From: Dechloromonas sp.
GTDB taxonomy: Bacteria; Pseudomonadota; Gammaproteobacteria; Burkholderiales; Rhodocyclaceae
Assembly (NCBI GenBank): GCA_028687035.1
Contig: JAQUAX010000004.1
Span: 1-64,000 of the forward strand
Length of the DNA stretch: 64,000 nucleotides
Direction: 5' to 3'
Shown here: one piece after another, positions 48,328 to 57,093 of the stretch
Numbering within the stretch: position 1 is the first letter of the stretch
Layout of the letters: each line of letters opens with the position of its first letter
Notes under the pieces: model-generated
The model's database searches: none
Seen by the model: only the letters and a program-made list of their open reading frames with translations
What the model was told of the DNA's origin: nothing
Made by a program: the position numbers and the translations under genes

Positions 48328-50310
48328 CTAAAGCTCGAGCGGATCGACCTCGAGGTGCCAGCGCAGCCGCGACGGCGCCTTCAGGGCCTCGATCGCGGCG
48401 CGCCAGCGCGGCAGGAAAGCCTGTAGCGCCGGCCGGGAATAGGATTCGACCAGCAGCTGGCCGCGTTCCAGGTTGGCCAGCCGGGCCATCCGCATCGGCA
48501 CCGGGTCGTAGATCGCGACGTCGTTCTGGCTGCTCGCTTCGGGCAGCGCCGCGGCCGCGGTCAGGAAATCGATCGCCGCGGCCATTTCCGGCGCCTCGGC
48601 GCGCAGCACCGCCTGGAAGGCGTAAGGCGGGAATCCGGCCTGCTCGCGCTCCTTCAGCTGCCCGGCGGCGAAGCCCTCGTAATCGTGGCCGACCAGCGAC
48701 GCGAACAGCGGATGGTCCGGGTACTGGGTCTGGATCAGCACTTCGCCCTTCAGTTCGGCCCGCCCGGCGCGGCCGGCAACCTGCATCAGCTGCGCGAACA
48801 GCCGCTCGGGCGCCCGCCAGTCGGCAGCGAACAGCGCCGAATCGGCGCCGAGCACGCCGACCAGCGTCAGCTTGGGGAAATCGTGGCCCTTGGCCAGCAT
48901 CTGCGTGCCGACCAGGATGTCGGCCTCGCCACCGTGGATGCGTTCGAGCACCGATTCCCACTGCTTGCGGCTCTTCACCGAATCGCGGTCGACGCGCAGG
49001 ATGCGCGCTTCCGGGAAGGCTTCGCCGAGCCAGGCTTCCAGCCGCTGCGTGCCGCGCCCGAACGGGTGGATGTCCTGGTTGCCGCAGGTCGGACAGGCGC
49101 GCGGCACGCCGTGCTCGAAGCCGCAGTGATGGCAGCGCAGCCGGCGGTCGGCAAGGTGCAGCACCAGGTTCGCGGCGCAGCGCTTGCAGCGCGACACCCA
49201 GCCGCAGGCCGGACAGGCGAGCACCGGCGCGTAGCCGCGGCGGTTCAGGAAGACCAGGCTCTGTTCGCCGCGCTCCAGGCGGACCCGGATCGCGTCGGCC
49301 AGCGGCGGCGAAACGCCCTCGCGCAGCACCATTTTCCGGGTATCGACGAGGTCGACCGCGGGCAGCGTCGCCTCGCGGTTGGCCCGCTCGCGCAGCGTCA
49401 GCAGGCCGTAGCGGCCGCCCCGGGCATTGGCCCAGGTTTCCAGCGACGGCGTCGCCGAACCGAGCAGCACCGGGATCGCATTCTGGCGCGCCCGGACCAC
49501 GGCGACGTCACGCGCCGAATAGCGCATGCCGTCCTGCTGCTTGAACGACGCGTCGTGCTCCTCGTCGACGATGATCAGCCCGAGGCGGGGCATCGGCGTG
49601 AAGATCGCCAGCCGGGTGCCGAGCACGATGGCCGCCTCGCCGCTGGCCGCCGCCCGCCAATGGCGTTCGCGGGCCGCTTCGGCCAGTTCGCTGTGCAGCG
49701 AAACCACCCGGGTCTCGGGAAAGCGGGCGCTCACTCTTTCCTCGAGCTGCGGCGTCAGGTTGATTTCCGGTACCAGCAGCAGCACCTGGTGGCCCGCCGC
49801 CAGGCAGCGTTCGACCAGGCGCAGATAGACTTCGGTCTTGCCGCTACCGGTGACGCCGAACAGCAGATGGGCCGAATAGCCGCCCTCGATGTCGACCGCG
49901 TCGATCGCCGTCGCCTGCTCGGCGGTCAGTGCCGGCGGCGGCAGCGGCCGCGGCGCCTTCGCCGCGCGCCCGGCGCGCCGGGCCGGCGGGTCGAGCTGCT
50001 TCAGCCCCTTCGGCAGCGCCTGCAGCACGACCTCGCCGAGCGGCGCCTGGTAGTAGGCGCTGGCGAAACGGCACAGTTCGAAGAAATCCGCCGGCAGCGG
50101 CGCCGCGTCGCGCAGCACGGGGCCGGCCGGCTTCAGCTGGTCGAGCGGCCACTCCCCCTCAGCAACGACCTCGACGATGACGCCGATCTTCTCGCCGCGG
50201 CCGAACGGCACCCGGACACGCAGACCGACGTCCGCGGTCGACGCGTCGTCGGCGCGGTATTCGAACAGGCGGTGCAACGGCAGGTCGAGGGCGACGCGCA
50301 GGACGGGCAT
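48328..50310 (-). CDS. priA: Primosomal replication restart helicase PriA
   Basis: PriA is a 3'-5' helicase that reloads the replisome at stalled forks. The 660-residue protein has an N-terminal 3'-DNA-binding domain (VLRVALDLPLHRLFEYRA), Walker A FGVTGSGKTEVY, motif II DEEH and SATPSLE. The zinc modules are CPACGWVSRCKRC and CHHCGFEHGVPRACPTCG, followed by a conserved C-terminal helicase part with QVAGRAGRA. The ATG at 50310 starts the family N-terminus; upstream in-frame codons would run into the DnaA-box spacer. Confidence 0.97.
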   Translation of the reverse strand: MPVLRVALDLPLHRLFEYRADDASTADVGLRVRVPFGRGEKIGVIVEVVAEGEWPLDQLKPAGPVLRDAAPLPADFFELCRFASAYYQAPLGEVVLQALPKGLKQLDPPARRAGRAAKAPRPLPPPALTAEQATAIDAVDIEGGYSAHLLFGVTGSGKTEVYLRLVERCLAAGHQVLLLVPEINLTPQLEERVSARFPETRVVSLHSELAEAARERHWRAAASGEAAIVLGTRLAIFTPMPRLGLIIVDEEHDASFKQQDGMRYSARDVAVVRARQNAIPVLLGSATPSLETWANARGGRYGLLTLRERANREATLPAVDLVDTRKMVLREGVSPPLADAIRVRLERGEQSLVFLNRRGYAPVLACPACGWVSRCKRCAANLVLHLADRRLRCHHCGFEHGVPRACPTCGNQDIHPFGRGTQRLEAWLGEAFPEARILRVDRDSVKSRKQWESVLERIHGGEADILVGTQMLAKGHDFPKLTLVGVLGADSALFAADWRAPERLFAQLMQVAGRAGRAELKGEVLIQTQYPDHPLFASLVGHDYEGFAAGQLKEREQAGFPPYAFQAVLRAEAPEMAAAIDFLTAAAALPEASSQNDVAIYDPVPMRMARLANLERGQLLVESYSRPALQAFLPRWRAAIEALKAPSRLRWHLEVDPLEL

Positions 50311-50371
50311 GAACGGCCGTTTTTCCTCTGCTGAAAGGGCGGATATCCCTAATTCGAAAGGGGTTTTCGGG

Positions 50372-50571
50372 TTGTCCACAAAAGCTGTGGATAACTTTGT
50401 GGATTTTCCGGGTAAAGATCGCTCAAGTCACCGTCCGGTAAGGAGTTTGTTACCTTGCCGAAATCTTGGGCAACAGGCTGATTCCTTATATTTCAACAAC
50501 TTGGATTAATCTTGCGCTGTCAAGCCCTGCCCGGGGCTTTTTTCCGGTCGATGCCACAAAACTGTGCATAA
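50372..50571. other. DnaA-box cluster in the priA-hemE spacer
   Basis: Four 9-mers fit or nearly fit the DnaA box TTATNCACA. TTGTCCACA (50372-50380, one mismatch), TGTGGATAA (50386-50394, exact on the other strand), TGTGGATTT (50398-50406, one or two mismatches) and TGTGCATAA (50563-50571, exact on the other strand). An AT-rich stretch (50481-50510) lies between them. The 286-base spacer has no gene. It may be an origin-like or DnaA-titrating/regulatory region. Confidence 0.6.
50522..50543 (+). terminator. Plus-strand terminator-like hairpin in the priA-hemE spacer
   Basis: AAGCCC (50522-50527) and GGGCTT (50534-50539) with a 6-base loop are followed by TTTT. No plus-strand gene precedes it, so it may end a short untranslated RNA or be fortuitous. 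Confidence 0.45.
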
Positions 50572-50596
50572 GTGGCCTCGACCGGCATATTTATAG

Positions 50597-51667
50597 CTAT
50601 GGCTTACGTGATAGACGGCTGTGGGAATGGACCGCCTCGACCAGCGCGATGACGCTTTCCGGCGGCGTGTATTGCGAAATGCCGTGGCCGAGGTTGAAGA
50701 CGTGGCCCGTGTTGCCCGGACCGAAGCTGTCGAGCACCTTCTTCGCTTCGGCAGCGACGACTTCCGGCGGCGCGAACAGCACGTTGGGGTCGAGGTTGCC
50801 CTGCAGCGCCACCTGGTCGCCGACGCGCCGGCGCGCTTCGCCGATGTCGATGGTCCAGTCGAGGCCCACGGCGTCGCAGCCGATCGCCGCGATCTTCTCC
50901 AGCCACAGGCCGCCGTTCTTCGTGAACACGATGCTCGGGATGCGCTGGCCGTCCTTTTCCTTCTTCAGGCCGGCGACGATGCGCTGCATGTACTGCAGCG
51001 AGAACTCCTGGTAGGCCGCGTTGGACAGCGAACCGCCCCAGGTGTCGAAAATCATTACCGCCTGCGCGCCGCAATCGATCTGCGCGTTCAGGTAGGCGGT
51101 CACCGCATCGGCCGTCACCGACAGGATGCGGTGCAGCAGGTCCGGGCGGCTGTACATCATGCCCTTGATGTGGCGGAAATCGCTGGAGCCCTGGCCTTCG
51201 ACCATGTAGCAGGCCAGCGTGTAGGGGCTGCCGGAGAAGCCGATCAGCGGCACCGAGTTGTCCAGCGCGCGGCGGATCTCGGACACGGCGTCCATCACGT
51301 AGCCGAGGTGGTCGTAGGGATCGGGTGCGGTCAGGTCGTTGATCGCCCATTCCTCGCGCAGCGGACGCTCGAACTTCGGCCCCTCGCCTTCGGCGAAATA
51401 CAGGCCCAGGCCCATCGCATCCGGCACGGTCAGGATGTCGGAGAACAGGATGGCCGCGTCGAGGTCGTAGCGGGCCAGCGGCTGCAGCGTGACTTCGCAG
51501 GCCAGCGCCGGCGACTTGCACAGGTTCAGGAAGCTGCCGGCGCGCTTGCGCGTCTCGCAGTACTCCGGCAGGTAGCGGCCGGCCTGGCGCATCAGCCACA
51601 GCGGCGTGTAATCGGTCGGCTCCTTCAGCAGGGCGCGCAGGAAAGTATCGTTCTTGGGTCGGCTCAC
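50597..51667 (-). CDS. hemE: Uroporphyrinogen decarboxylase HemE
   Basis: HemE removes four carboxyl groups from uroporphyrinogen III to give coproporphyrinogen III in haem synthesis. The 356-residue protein has the signatures [19 protein letters not shown] near the start and [19 protein letters not shown] in the middle, with the substrate Asp in [14 protein letters not shown]. The start is GTG with GGAG ten bases upstream. Its promoter and an overlapping palindrome lie just upstream, and priA follows across the DnaA-box spacer. Confidence 0.98.
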   Translation of the reverse strand: MSRPKNDTFLRALLKEPTDYTPLWLMRQAGRYLPEYCETRKRAGSFLNLCKSPALACEVTLQPLARYDLDAAILFSDILTVPDAMGLGLYFAEGEGPKFERPLREEWAINDLTAPDPYDHLGYVMDAVSEIRRALDNSVPLIGFSGSPYTLACYMVEGQGSSDFRHIKGMMYSRPDLLHRILSVTADAVTAYLNAQIDCGAQAVMIFDTWGGSLSNAAYQEFSLQYMQRIVAGLKKEKDGQRIPSIVFTKNGGLWLEKIAAIGCDAVGLDWTIDIGEARRRVGDQVALQGNLDPNVLFAPPEVVAAEAKKVLDSFGPGNTGHVFNLGHGISQYTPPESVIALVEAVHSHSRLSRKP

Positions 51668-51689
51668 GTCGGACTCCGCCAGAAAATTC

Positions 51690-51729
51690 GGAAAGGCGGG
51701 ATTATCCGCCTTTCCGGCCTTGCGGTCAG
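51690..51729 (-). promoter_or_regulatory. hemE promoter with overlapping palindrome
   Basis: On the minus strand CTGACC (51724-51729), a 17-base spacer and GATAAT (51701-51706) form a -35/-10 pair, with a start near 51694. A perfect 10-bp inverted repeat, GGAAAGGCGG (51690-51699) and CCGCCTTTCC (51706-51715), places the -10 in its centre. That is a typical position for a repressor operator. Confidence 0.6.
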
Positions 51730-51805
51730 CATTGCGACCCCGATGGAGCGAAAGTGCCCGAGCAGCGCCGACGCAATGGGGCCGGGAAATTCACCAAAAA
51801 CTCAT

Positions 51806-51834
51806 TTGGCATTTACTCGTGAGCGCGGAATAAT
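51806..51834 (+). promoter_or_regulatory. Sigma-70 promoter of the secreted-protein/lipoprotein pair
   Basis: TTGGCA (51806-51811), a 17-base spacer and AATAAT (51829-51834) match the consensus at 4-5 of 6 positions each. Transcription would begin about 28 bases before the ATG at 51869. Confidence 0.7.
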
Positions 51835-51868
51835 TGGCAGCTCCCACGATTACCGCCCTTCCTCCCCG

Positions 51869-52417
51869 ATGCGACGTTCGCTCCTCCTGTGCTCAAGCGC
51901 CCTGCTCAGCCTGGCCGTCCAGGCCGGGAACGGCATCGATCCAGCTCGCCTGAACTACCGCCATGCCTGGTCCGGTGGCGCCCCCCGGGCGGTCAGCATC
52001 CTGTCGGGCCAGGTCCCGAAAAATCTCGCCCTGACCGGCCGCAACTTCTCGCTCGGCGTCGATTGGGAAGATGCAATGGGGCGACCCAAGCCCGAATTCC
52101 GGCAGCAGATCTGCCAGCTGATTCCGGGCGACCCCTGTCCGCCTTTCCGGGCTGGCGGAATCCGGATCAAGGAAGAGTATCTCGGCGAACCCGCCGGATT
52201 CAGGCCGGCTCCGCTCAGCAGCGAACAGCGCATCGGACCCGACGCGCTGTCCCAGGTCGGCCACGGCGGGCGCCGGGTGATCTCGCTGCTGATCCAGGAC
52301 ATGGGGCAGGTCAGGCAGAGTCTGACCGTCAGCTTCAACGACATCGGCGACGACGAACTGCGCCAGATTGCGCTGGAAGATGCCGTTTACCGCGTTCTTC
52401 GCTTCCGGGAGGACTGA
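51869..52417 (+). CDS. Secreted protein of unknown function
   Basis: The 182-residue precursor has a signal peptide (MRRSLLLCSSALLSLAVQAG), so the mature protein is periplasmic. The body has two Cys in QICQLIPGDPCPPF and ends with a soluble alpha-beta stretch (SLTVSFNDIGDDELRQIALEDAVYRVLRF). I recognise no family. A good promoter precedes it; the ribosome site is weak. A lipoprotein gene follows one base after its stop, so the two likely act together at the cell envelope. Confidence 0.72.
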   Translation: MRRSLLLCSSALLSLAVQAGNGIDPARLNYRHAWSGGAPRAVSILSGQVPKNLALTGRNFSLGVDWEDAMGRPKPEFRQQICQLIPGDPCPPFRAGGIRIKEEYLGEPAGFRPAPLSSEQRIGPDALSQVGHGGRRVISLLIQDMGQVRQSLTVSFNDIGDDELRQIALEDAVYRVLRFRED

Positions 52418-52418
52418 C

Positions 52419-52895
52419 ATGAAGCGCTTCCCGGGCATCGCCCTGCTGCTGATGGCCTGCCTGACCGGCTGCAGCAGCACCCACCAGGCGCTGGTCCATC
52501 ACCGCGGCCCACCCCAGGGAATGCAGGTCGAACAGGCGACCGTCGTCGCGGTCCGCGACATCCGCCTGCCGCTCGCCACCGTCAACTACGGACAGGGGAG
52601 CGGCCGCGATCTCGGGCAGCTCGCAGGAGGAGCCTATGCCGACATGAGCGGACTGCCGCTGGGCAGCGGCATCCTGATCAGCGCGACCGCCGGCATGATC
52701 GGCAGCGCGCTCGGATCGGCGGCCGATTCGACGGAGCGCAGCCAGCCGGGCCAGGAAATCGACTACCGGACCGACGGCGATAGCGGGCTCCGCCGCCTGC
52801 AGCAGCCGACCGGACGACGCGCGATCCGTAGCGGCGAACGCATCCGGATCGAACGCGGCAGCTTCACGCTGCGCGCGCTGCCCGCAACGCCCTGA
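52419..52895 (+). CDS. SlyB-like glycine-zipper outer-membrane lipoprotein
   Basis: The 158-residue precursor has a lipoprotein signal with lipobox LTGC. An early strand (VEQATVVAVRDIRLP) precedes a glycine-rich hydrophobic segment GLPLGSGILISATAGMIGSALGSA, the glycine-zipper arrangement of SlyB/PcpB lipoproteins. The end (RRAIRSGERIRIERGSFTLRAL) resembles the small barrel-like tail of that group. The function of these proteins is envelope maintenance in general terms. GGGAGGA precedes the ATG. It ends 6 bases from the convergent trkH. Confidence 0.68.
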   Translation: MKRFPGIALLLMACLTGCSSTHQALVHHRGPPQGMQVEQATVVAVRDIRLPLATVNYGQGSGRDLGQLAGGAYADMSGLPLGSGILISATAGMIGSALGSAADSTERSQPGQEIDYRTDGDSGLRRLQQPTGRRAIRSGERIRIERGSFTLRALPATP

Positions 52896-52901
52896 GCCCC
52901 C

Positions 52902-54356
52902 TCACTTGCGCCAGAAGGCCGGCGTCAATACGACGAGCAGCGTGAAGATCTCCAGCCGGCCGAGCAGCATCGCGAAGATGCAGACCCAGGTCTGGAAATC
53001 TCCGAGGACAGCGAAAGTCGTCGCCGGGCCGACCAGCCCGAGGCCGGGGCCGGTGTTGTTGATGCTGGCGACCACGGCGCTGAACGCGGTGACGATGTCC
53101 AGCCCGGTGAAGGCAAGCAACAGGGTCAGCGACACGATGCTGACCATGTAGATGAAACCGAAGGCGAGCACCGCGAACAGCACCGGCTGCGGCGCGACCT
53201 GCCCGCCCAGCCGGACGTGGTAAACCGCGGCCGGATGCATCGCCCGGACCAGTTCGCGGTAGACCTGCTTGTACAGCAGCAATGCGCGCATCATCTTGAT
53301 GCCGCCACCGGTCGAACCGGCACTGGTCGCGAAACTGCACAGGAACAGCATCCAGAGCCCGGCGAACAACGGCCACTGGCCGTAGTCGGTCGTCGAATAC
53401 CCGGTCGTCGTAGCCACCGATATCACGTGGAACAGCGCACTGCGGAAGGCGTGGTCCATGTCGTCATAGACGCCGTCCTTCCAGATGTAATGGGCAATGG
53501 CCAGCGCACTCAGCGTCAGGATGCCGACGAACCACGCGGCTTCCGCATCGCGCACGTAGGCGCGCAGCGAACGCCCGGTCAGCGCCAGGAAATGAGTCGC
53601 GTAATTGATCCCGGAAAAGAGCATGAAGACGATGGCGATCAGTTCGATGCTGGCCGATCCAAAATGGCCGAAACTGGCGTCGTGGGTGGAAAAGCCGCCC
53701 AGCGACACGGTCGAGAAGGTATGGCAGACGGCATCGAACCAGCTCATGCCGGCCCAGCGGTAGGCCAGCGTACAGGCGATCGTGATGCCGACATAGACCA
53801 GCCACAGGCCCTTCGCCGTTTCGGCGACGCGCGGCGTCATCCTGGCATCCTTCATCGGCCCCGGAATCTCGGCCATCAGCATCTGGCGGCCGCCGATGCC
53901 GAGCAGCGGCAGGATCGCGACGGCCAGCACGATCAGGCCCATGCCGCCGAACCACATCGTCAGGTGGCGCCACAGGTTGATCGACATCGGCAGGCTGTCG
54001 AGCCCGGACAACACGGTCGCGCCGGTGGCGGTCAGGCCGGAGACCGCCTCGAAGTAGGCGTCGGTATGCGTCAGCCCGAGCTGCAGCATGTAAGGCAAGG
54101 CGGCAAAGGCCGGCAGCACCGTCCAGACCAGTACGACGAGCAGGAAGCCGTCGCGGATGTTCAGTTCGCGCTTGCAGCGCCGGTAGCGGTACCACAGGAA
54201 GGTGCCGGACAGCAGGGTCAGGCCGAAGGTCTCGTCGTAGGCGGCCTGCGCGCCGTCGTCGACGGCGTAGGACAGGATCAGCGGCGCCAGCAGGGTCAGG
54301 CTGAACAGCATGATCACCATGCCCAGCGCGCGATAGACGGGTGCGAAGCGGGTCAC
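52902..54356 (-). CDS. trkH: Potassium uptake channel subunit TrkH
   Basis: The 484-residue inner-membrane protein has the four pore-loop repeats of TrkH, visible as SGLTATGATVLS, STVSLGGFSTH, SVATTTGYSTTDYG and ASINNTGPGLG. It forms a potassium channel gated by the cytoplasmic TrkA ring. The start is GTG, following AGGA. It lies 10 bases after trkA, so the two are made together. It is the last gene of the leftward block that begins with fmt. Confidence 0.95.
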   Translation of the reverse strand: MTRFAPVYRALGMVIMLFSLTLLAPLILSYAVDDGAQAAYDETFGLTLLSGTFLWYRYRRCKRELNIRDGFLLVVLVWTVLPAFAALPYMLQLGLTHTDAYFEAVSGLTATGATVLSGLDSLPMSINLWRHLTMWFGGMGLIVLAVAILPLLGIGGRQMLMAEIPGPMKDARMTPRVAETAKGLWLVYVGITIACTLAYRWAGMSWFDAVCHTFSTVSLGGFSTHDASFGHFGSASIELIAIVFMLFSGINYATHFLALTGRSLRAYVRDAEAAWFVGILTLSALAIAHYIWKDGVYDDMDHAFRSALFHVISVATTTGYSTTDYGQWPLFAGLWMLFLCSFATSAGSTGGGIKMMRALLLYKQVYRELVRAMHPAAVYHVRLGGQVAPQPVLFAVLAFGFIYMVSIVSLTLLLAFTGLDIVTAFSAVVASINNTGPGLGLVGPATTFAVLGDFQTWVCIFAMLLGRLEIFTLLVVLTPAFWRK

Positions 54357-54366
54357 GGTCGACGTC

Positions 54367-55800
54367 CTACAGGAAGTGGAAACCGACCTGGAACAGCTTC
54401 TCGACCTTCCTGACCAGCTTCTTGCGCGTGCAGAAGATGATCACGTGGTCCTCCGGCTCGATCACCGTGTCGTGGTGCGCGATGACGACCTCGCCGCGGC
54501 GGGTGATCGACGTCCAGTCGTCGGTCTGGCCGACGATCACCGTCTGGTCGAAGTTGCGCACGATGGCGGCGACGGTGACGCCGTGCGGCCAGTCGATCTG
54601 GTCGATGCGCCGGCCGACCACCTGGGACGTCCGCGCGTCACCGTGGGCGACGATCTCCAGCGCCTCGGCTGCGCCGCGGCGCAGCGAATGGACCTCGGCG
54701 ACGTCGCCCTGGCGGACGTACGCGAGCAGCGTGCCGATCGACACCTGGGCCGGCGAAATGCCGATGTCGATCGGGCCGCCCTCGATCATCTCGGCATAGG
54801 CCCGGCGGTTGATCAGCGCGACGACGCGCTTGCAGCCCAGGCGCTTGGCCAGGCTGCCGGACATGATGTTGTCCTCGTCGTCGTTGGTCACCGCGAGGAA
54901 CAGGTCCATCTCGGCGATGTTCTCCTGCTCCAGCAGTTCCTCGTCGGTCGCGTCGCCGTGCAGCACCAGCGTGTCGTCCAGTTCGCCGGCCAGCAGTTCG
55001 GCGCGCTCCCGGCGGCCCTCGATCAGCTTGACCTCGTAACGCTTTTCCAGCGTCTTGGCGAGGCGCAGACCGATGTTGCCGCCGCCGGCGATCATGATCC
55101 GCTCGACCGGCTGGGTCATGCGCCGCAACTGGCGCAGCACCGGCCGGATATGTTCGGCGGCGGCGAGCAGGAAGACCTCGTCGCCGGCCTCGATGACCGT
55201 GTCGCCTTCCGGGAAGACCGGCTGGTCGCGCCGGAAGATCGCGGCGATCCGGGCGTCCATCTCGGGCGGCAGGTGTTCGCGCATCTGGTTGAGCGGCTGG
55301 CCGACCAGCAGCCCGCCGTCGTAGGCGCGCACGGCGACCAGGCTGACCCGGTGGTTGGCGAAATTGAGCACCTGCAGCGCTTCCGGAAACTCGATCAGGC
55401 GCCGGATGTAGTCGGTGATGACCTGTTCCGGGCACAGCGCGAAGTCGACCGCGAAATTGTCGTTGGCCAGCAGGTCGGCGTCCTCGAGGAAATCGCGCGA
55501 GCGCAGCCGGGCGATCCGGGTCGGCACGTTGAACACGCTGTGCGCCAGCTTGCAGGCGACCAGGTTGGACTGGTCGCTCTGCGTTACCGCGATGATCATG
55601 TCGGCATCGTCGGCCCCGGCCTGGCGCAGCACCGACGGCGTCGCCGCGTTGCCGGCGACGGTGCGCAGGTCCAGCCGGTCCTGCAGCTGGGCCAGCCGCT
55701 GCGGATCGTAATCGACGACGGTGATGTCGTTTTCCTCGGAGACCAGCCCCTCGGCGACGCTGGCGCCGACCTGGCCGGCGCCCAGAATGATCACCTTCAT
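54367..55800 (-). CDS. trkA: Trk potassium system regulator TrkA
   Basis: The 477-residue cytoplasmic protein has two RCK halves. Each has a Rossmann nucleotide site (MKVIILGAGQVGASVAEGL at the start and IMIAGGGNIGLRLAKTLEK near 230) and a TrkA_C segment. NAD(H) or ATP binding controls TrkH. GGGGGAAA precedes the ATG. It lies 27 bases after ntrX; a short GC hairpin in that gap is close to the ribosome site. Confidence 0.95.
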   Translation of the reverse strand: MKVIILGAGQVGASVAEGLVSEENDITVVDYDPQRLAQLQDRLDLRTVAGNAATPSVLRQAGADDADMIIAVTQSDQSNLVACKLAHSVFNVPTRIARLRSRDFLEDADLLANDNFAVDFALCPEQVITDYIRRLIEFPEALQVLNFANHRVSLVAVRAYDGGLLVGQPLNQMREHLPPEMDARIAAIFRRDQPVFPEGDTVIEAGDEVFLLAAAEHIRPVLRQLRRMTQPVERIMIAGGGNIGLRLAKTLEKRYEVKLIEGRRERAELLAGELDDTLVLHGDATDEELLEQENIAEMDLFLAVTNDDEDNIMSGSLAKRLGCKRVVALINRRAYAEMIEGGPIDIGISPAQVSIGTLLAYVRQGDVAEVHSLRRGAAEALEIVAHGDARTSQVVGRRIDQIDWPHGVTVAAIVRNFDQTVIVGQTDDWTSITRRGEVVIAHHDTVIEPEDHVIIFCTRKKLVRKVEKLFQVGFHFL

Positions 55801-55827
55801 GTTTCCCCCTCCCCGGTCCGGCCGGGC

Positions 55828-57093
55828 TTATTCTTCGTGGCGCTTGGCCAGCCTGACGTCGAGCTGCTTCAGCTTGCGGTACAGATGCGTGCGCTCCAGA
55901 CCGGAACGCTCGGCCAGCCGCGTCATGTTGCCGCCCTCGAGGCGCAGGTGGTGCTCGAAATACAGCTTCTCGAAGGCATCGCGCGCCTCGCGCAACGGCA
56001 GCTCGAACAGCGGCAGCAACGCGCCCTGCTCCGGCGCCGCCTCGCCTTCGCCGGGCGCGACGCGGGTGACGTCCTCGGCGCTGATCTCCTCTTCCAGCGA
56101 GGTCAGCCCGAGGTTGCGGACCAGCGCGTACAGCTGGTTCCAGCAGGCTTCGGACGGATGGTTCCAGGGCAGCGTGCGCAGGGCGTTCAGCGCACCGGTC
56201 GAGAAGCGCCGGGCCGGCACCTCGCCGCGCTCGACGAAATTGCTGAGCAGCAGGCCGGCGATCTCCGGCAGTTCGTCGGCATGGCCGCACAACGACGGCA
56301 GGCCGAGCCAGACCTCGCCCAGGCGATGGATCAGCTTGGCGTCCCAGCCGGCCTCGGCGAGCGTCGAGAGCGGCGTCGCGGTCGCCGCGAACAACTGCAG
56401 ATTGAGCTTTTCCAGGCGGTCGACCGCGAACGCGAGGTTCATCTGCTGCATCTTGCCGAGCGCCGCGAGGTCGGGCACGAACAGGATGCCGCCGTTCAGC
56501 TTCTCGAGCATTTCCTGGGTCAGCGCGCTGGCCACGCCGGACAGGTCCAGCCACGGCGCGCGCGGCGGCTGCAGCGTGCGGGCGCAGATCTCGGCCATGC
56601 CGCCGGTCGCCCCCTTGAGCAGCAGCAGCGGCGACTTGGCCGCCGCCTGCTCGAGCCGGCGCTTGAATTCGCGGACAAAGGCCGAGCGCGCGAAGGCTTC
56701 CAGCGTCAGCGGCGGCCGCTGCAGCGGCGCGTCGTGCTTGAGCGCCTTCTGCACCGTCGACAGCAGCTTCTGCAGCGCGATCGGCTTCTCGAGGAAATCG
56801 AAGGCGCCGAAGCGGGTCGCCTCGACCGCGGTGTCGATCGTGCCGTGACCGGACATCATGACCACCGGCATGTTCAGGTGGCCGCCGGCGTGCCATTCCT
56901 TGAGCAGCGAGATGCCGTCGGTGTCGGGCATCCAGATGTCGAGCAGCACCAGGTCGGGGCGCAGTTCGCCGCGGATGCGGCGGGCGGCGGCGGCATTTTC
57001 GGCGAGCCGGACGTCGTATCCCTCGTCGATCAGGATTTCCGACAGCAGTTCGCGGATGCCGACTTCGTCATCAACGACCAGAATGATTGCCAT
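55828..57093 (-). CDS. ntrX: NtrX-like response regulator with degenerate AAA+ domain
   Basis: The 421-residue protein is paired with NtrY. The receiver is normal (ILVVDDEVGIRELLSEIL; acceptor Asp in LVLLDIWMPDTDG) and the C-terminal Fis-type HTH is intact (NMTRLAERSGLERTHLYRKLKQL). The central domain has lost all catalytic features: the Walker A position reads KGATGGMAE without Lys, no GAFTGA loop exists, and Walker B reads GGILFVPDLAAL. It therefore cannot hydrolyse ATP or activate sigma-54 in the usual way and probably acts as a plain DNA-binding regulator. GGAGGAGGAAG precedes the ATG, which overlaps ntrY by 23 bases. Confidence 0.9.
   Translation of the reverse strand: MAIILVVDDEVGIRELLSEILIDEGYDVRLAENAAAARRIRGELRPDLVLLDIWMPDTDGISLLKEWHAGGHLNMPVVMMSGHGTIDTAVEATRFGAFDFLEKPIALQKLLSTVQKALKHDAPLQRPPLTLEAFARSAFVREFKRRLEQAAAKSPLLLLKGATGGMAEICARTLQPPRAPWLDLSGVASALTQEMLEKLNGGILFVPDLAALGKMQQMNLAFAVDRLEKLNLQLFAATATPLSTLAEAGWDAKLIHRLGEVWLGLPSLCGHADELPEIAGLLLSNFVERGEVPARRFSTGALNALRTLPWNHPSEACWNQLYALVRNLGLTSLEEEISAEDVTRVAPGEGEAAPEQGALLPLFELPLREARDAFEKLYFEHHLRLEGGNMTRLAERSGLERTHLYRKLKQLDVRLAKRHEE

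Noticed and set aside
53425-53438. A fifth parS-like CACGTG site in trkH
   Set aside because: Only one half (CACGTGGAAC) matches; the other half departs at several positions.
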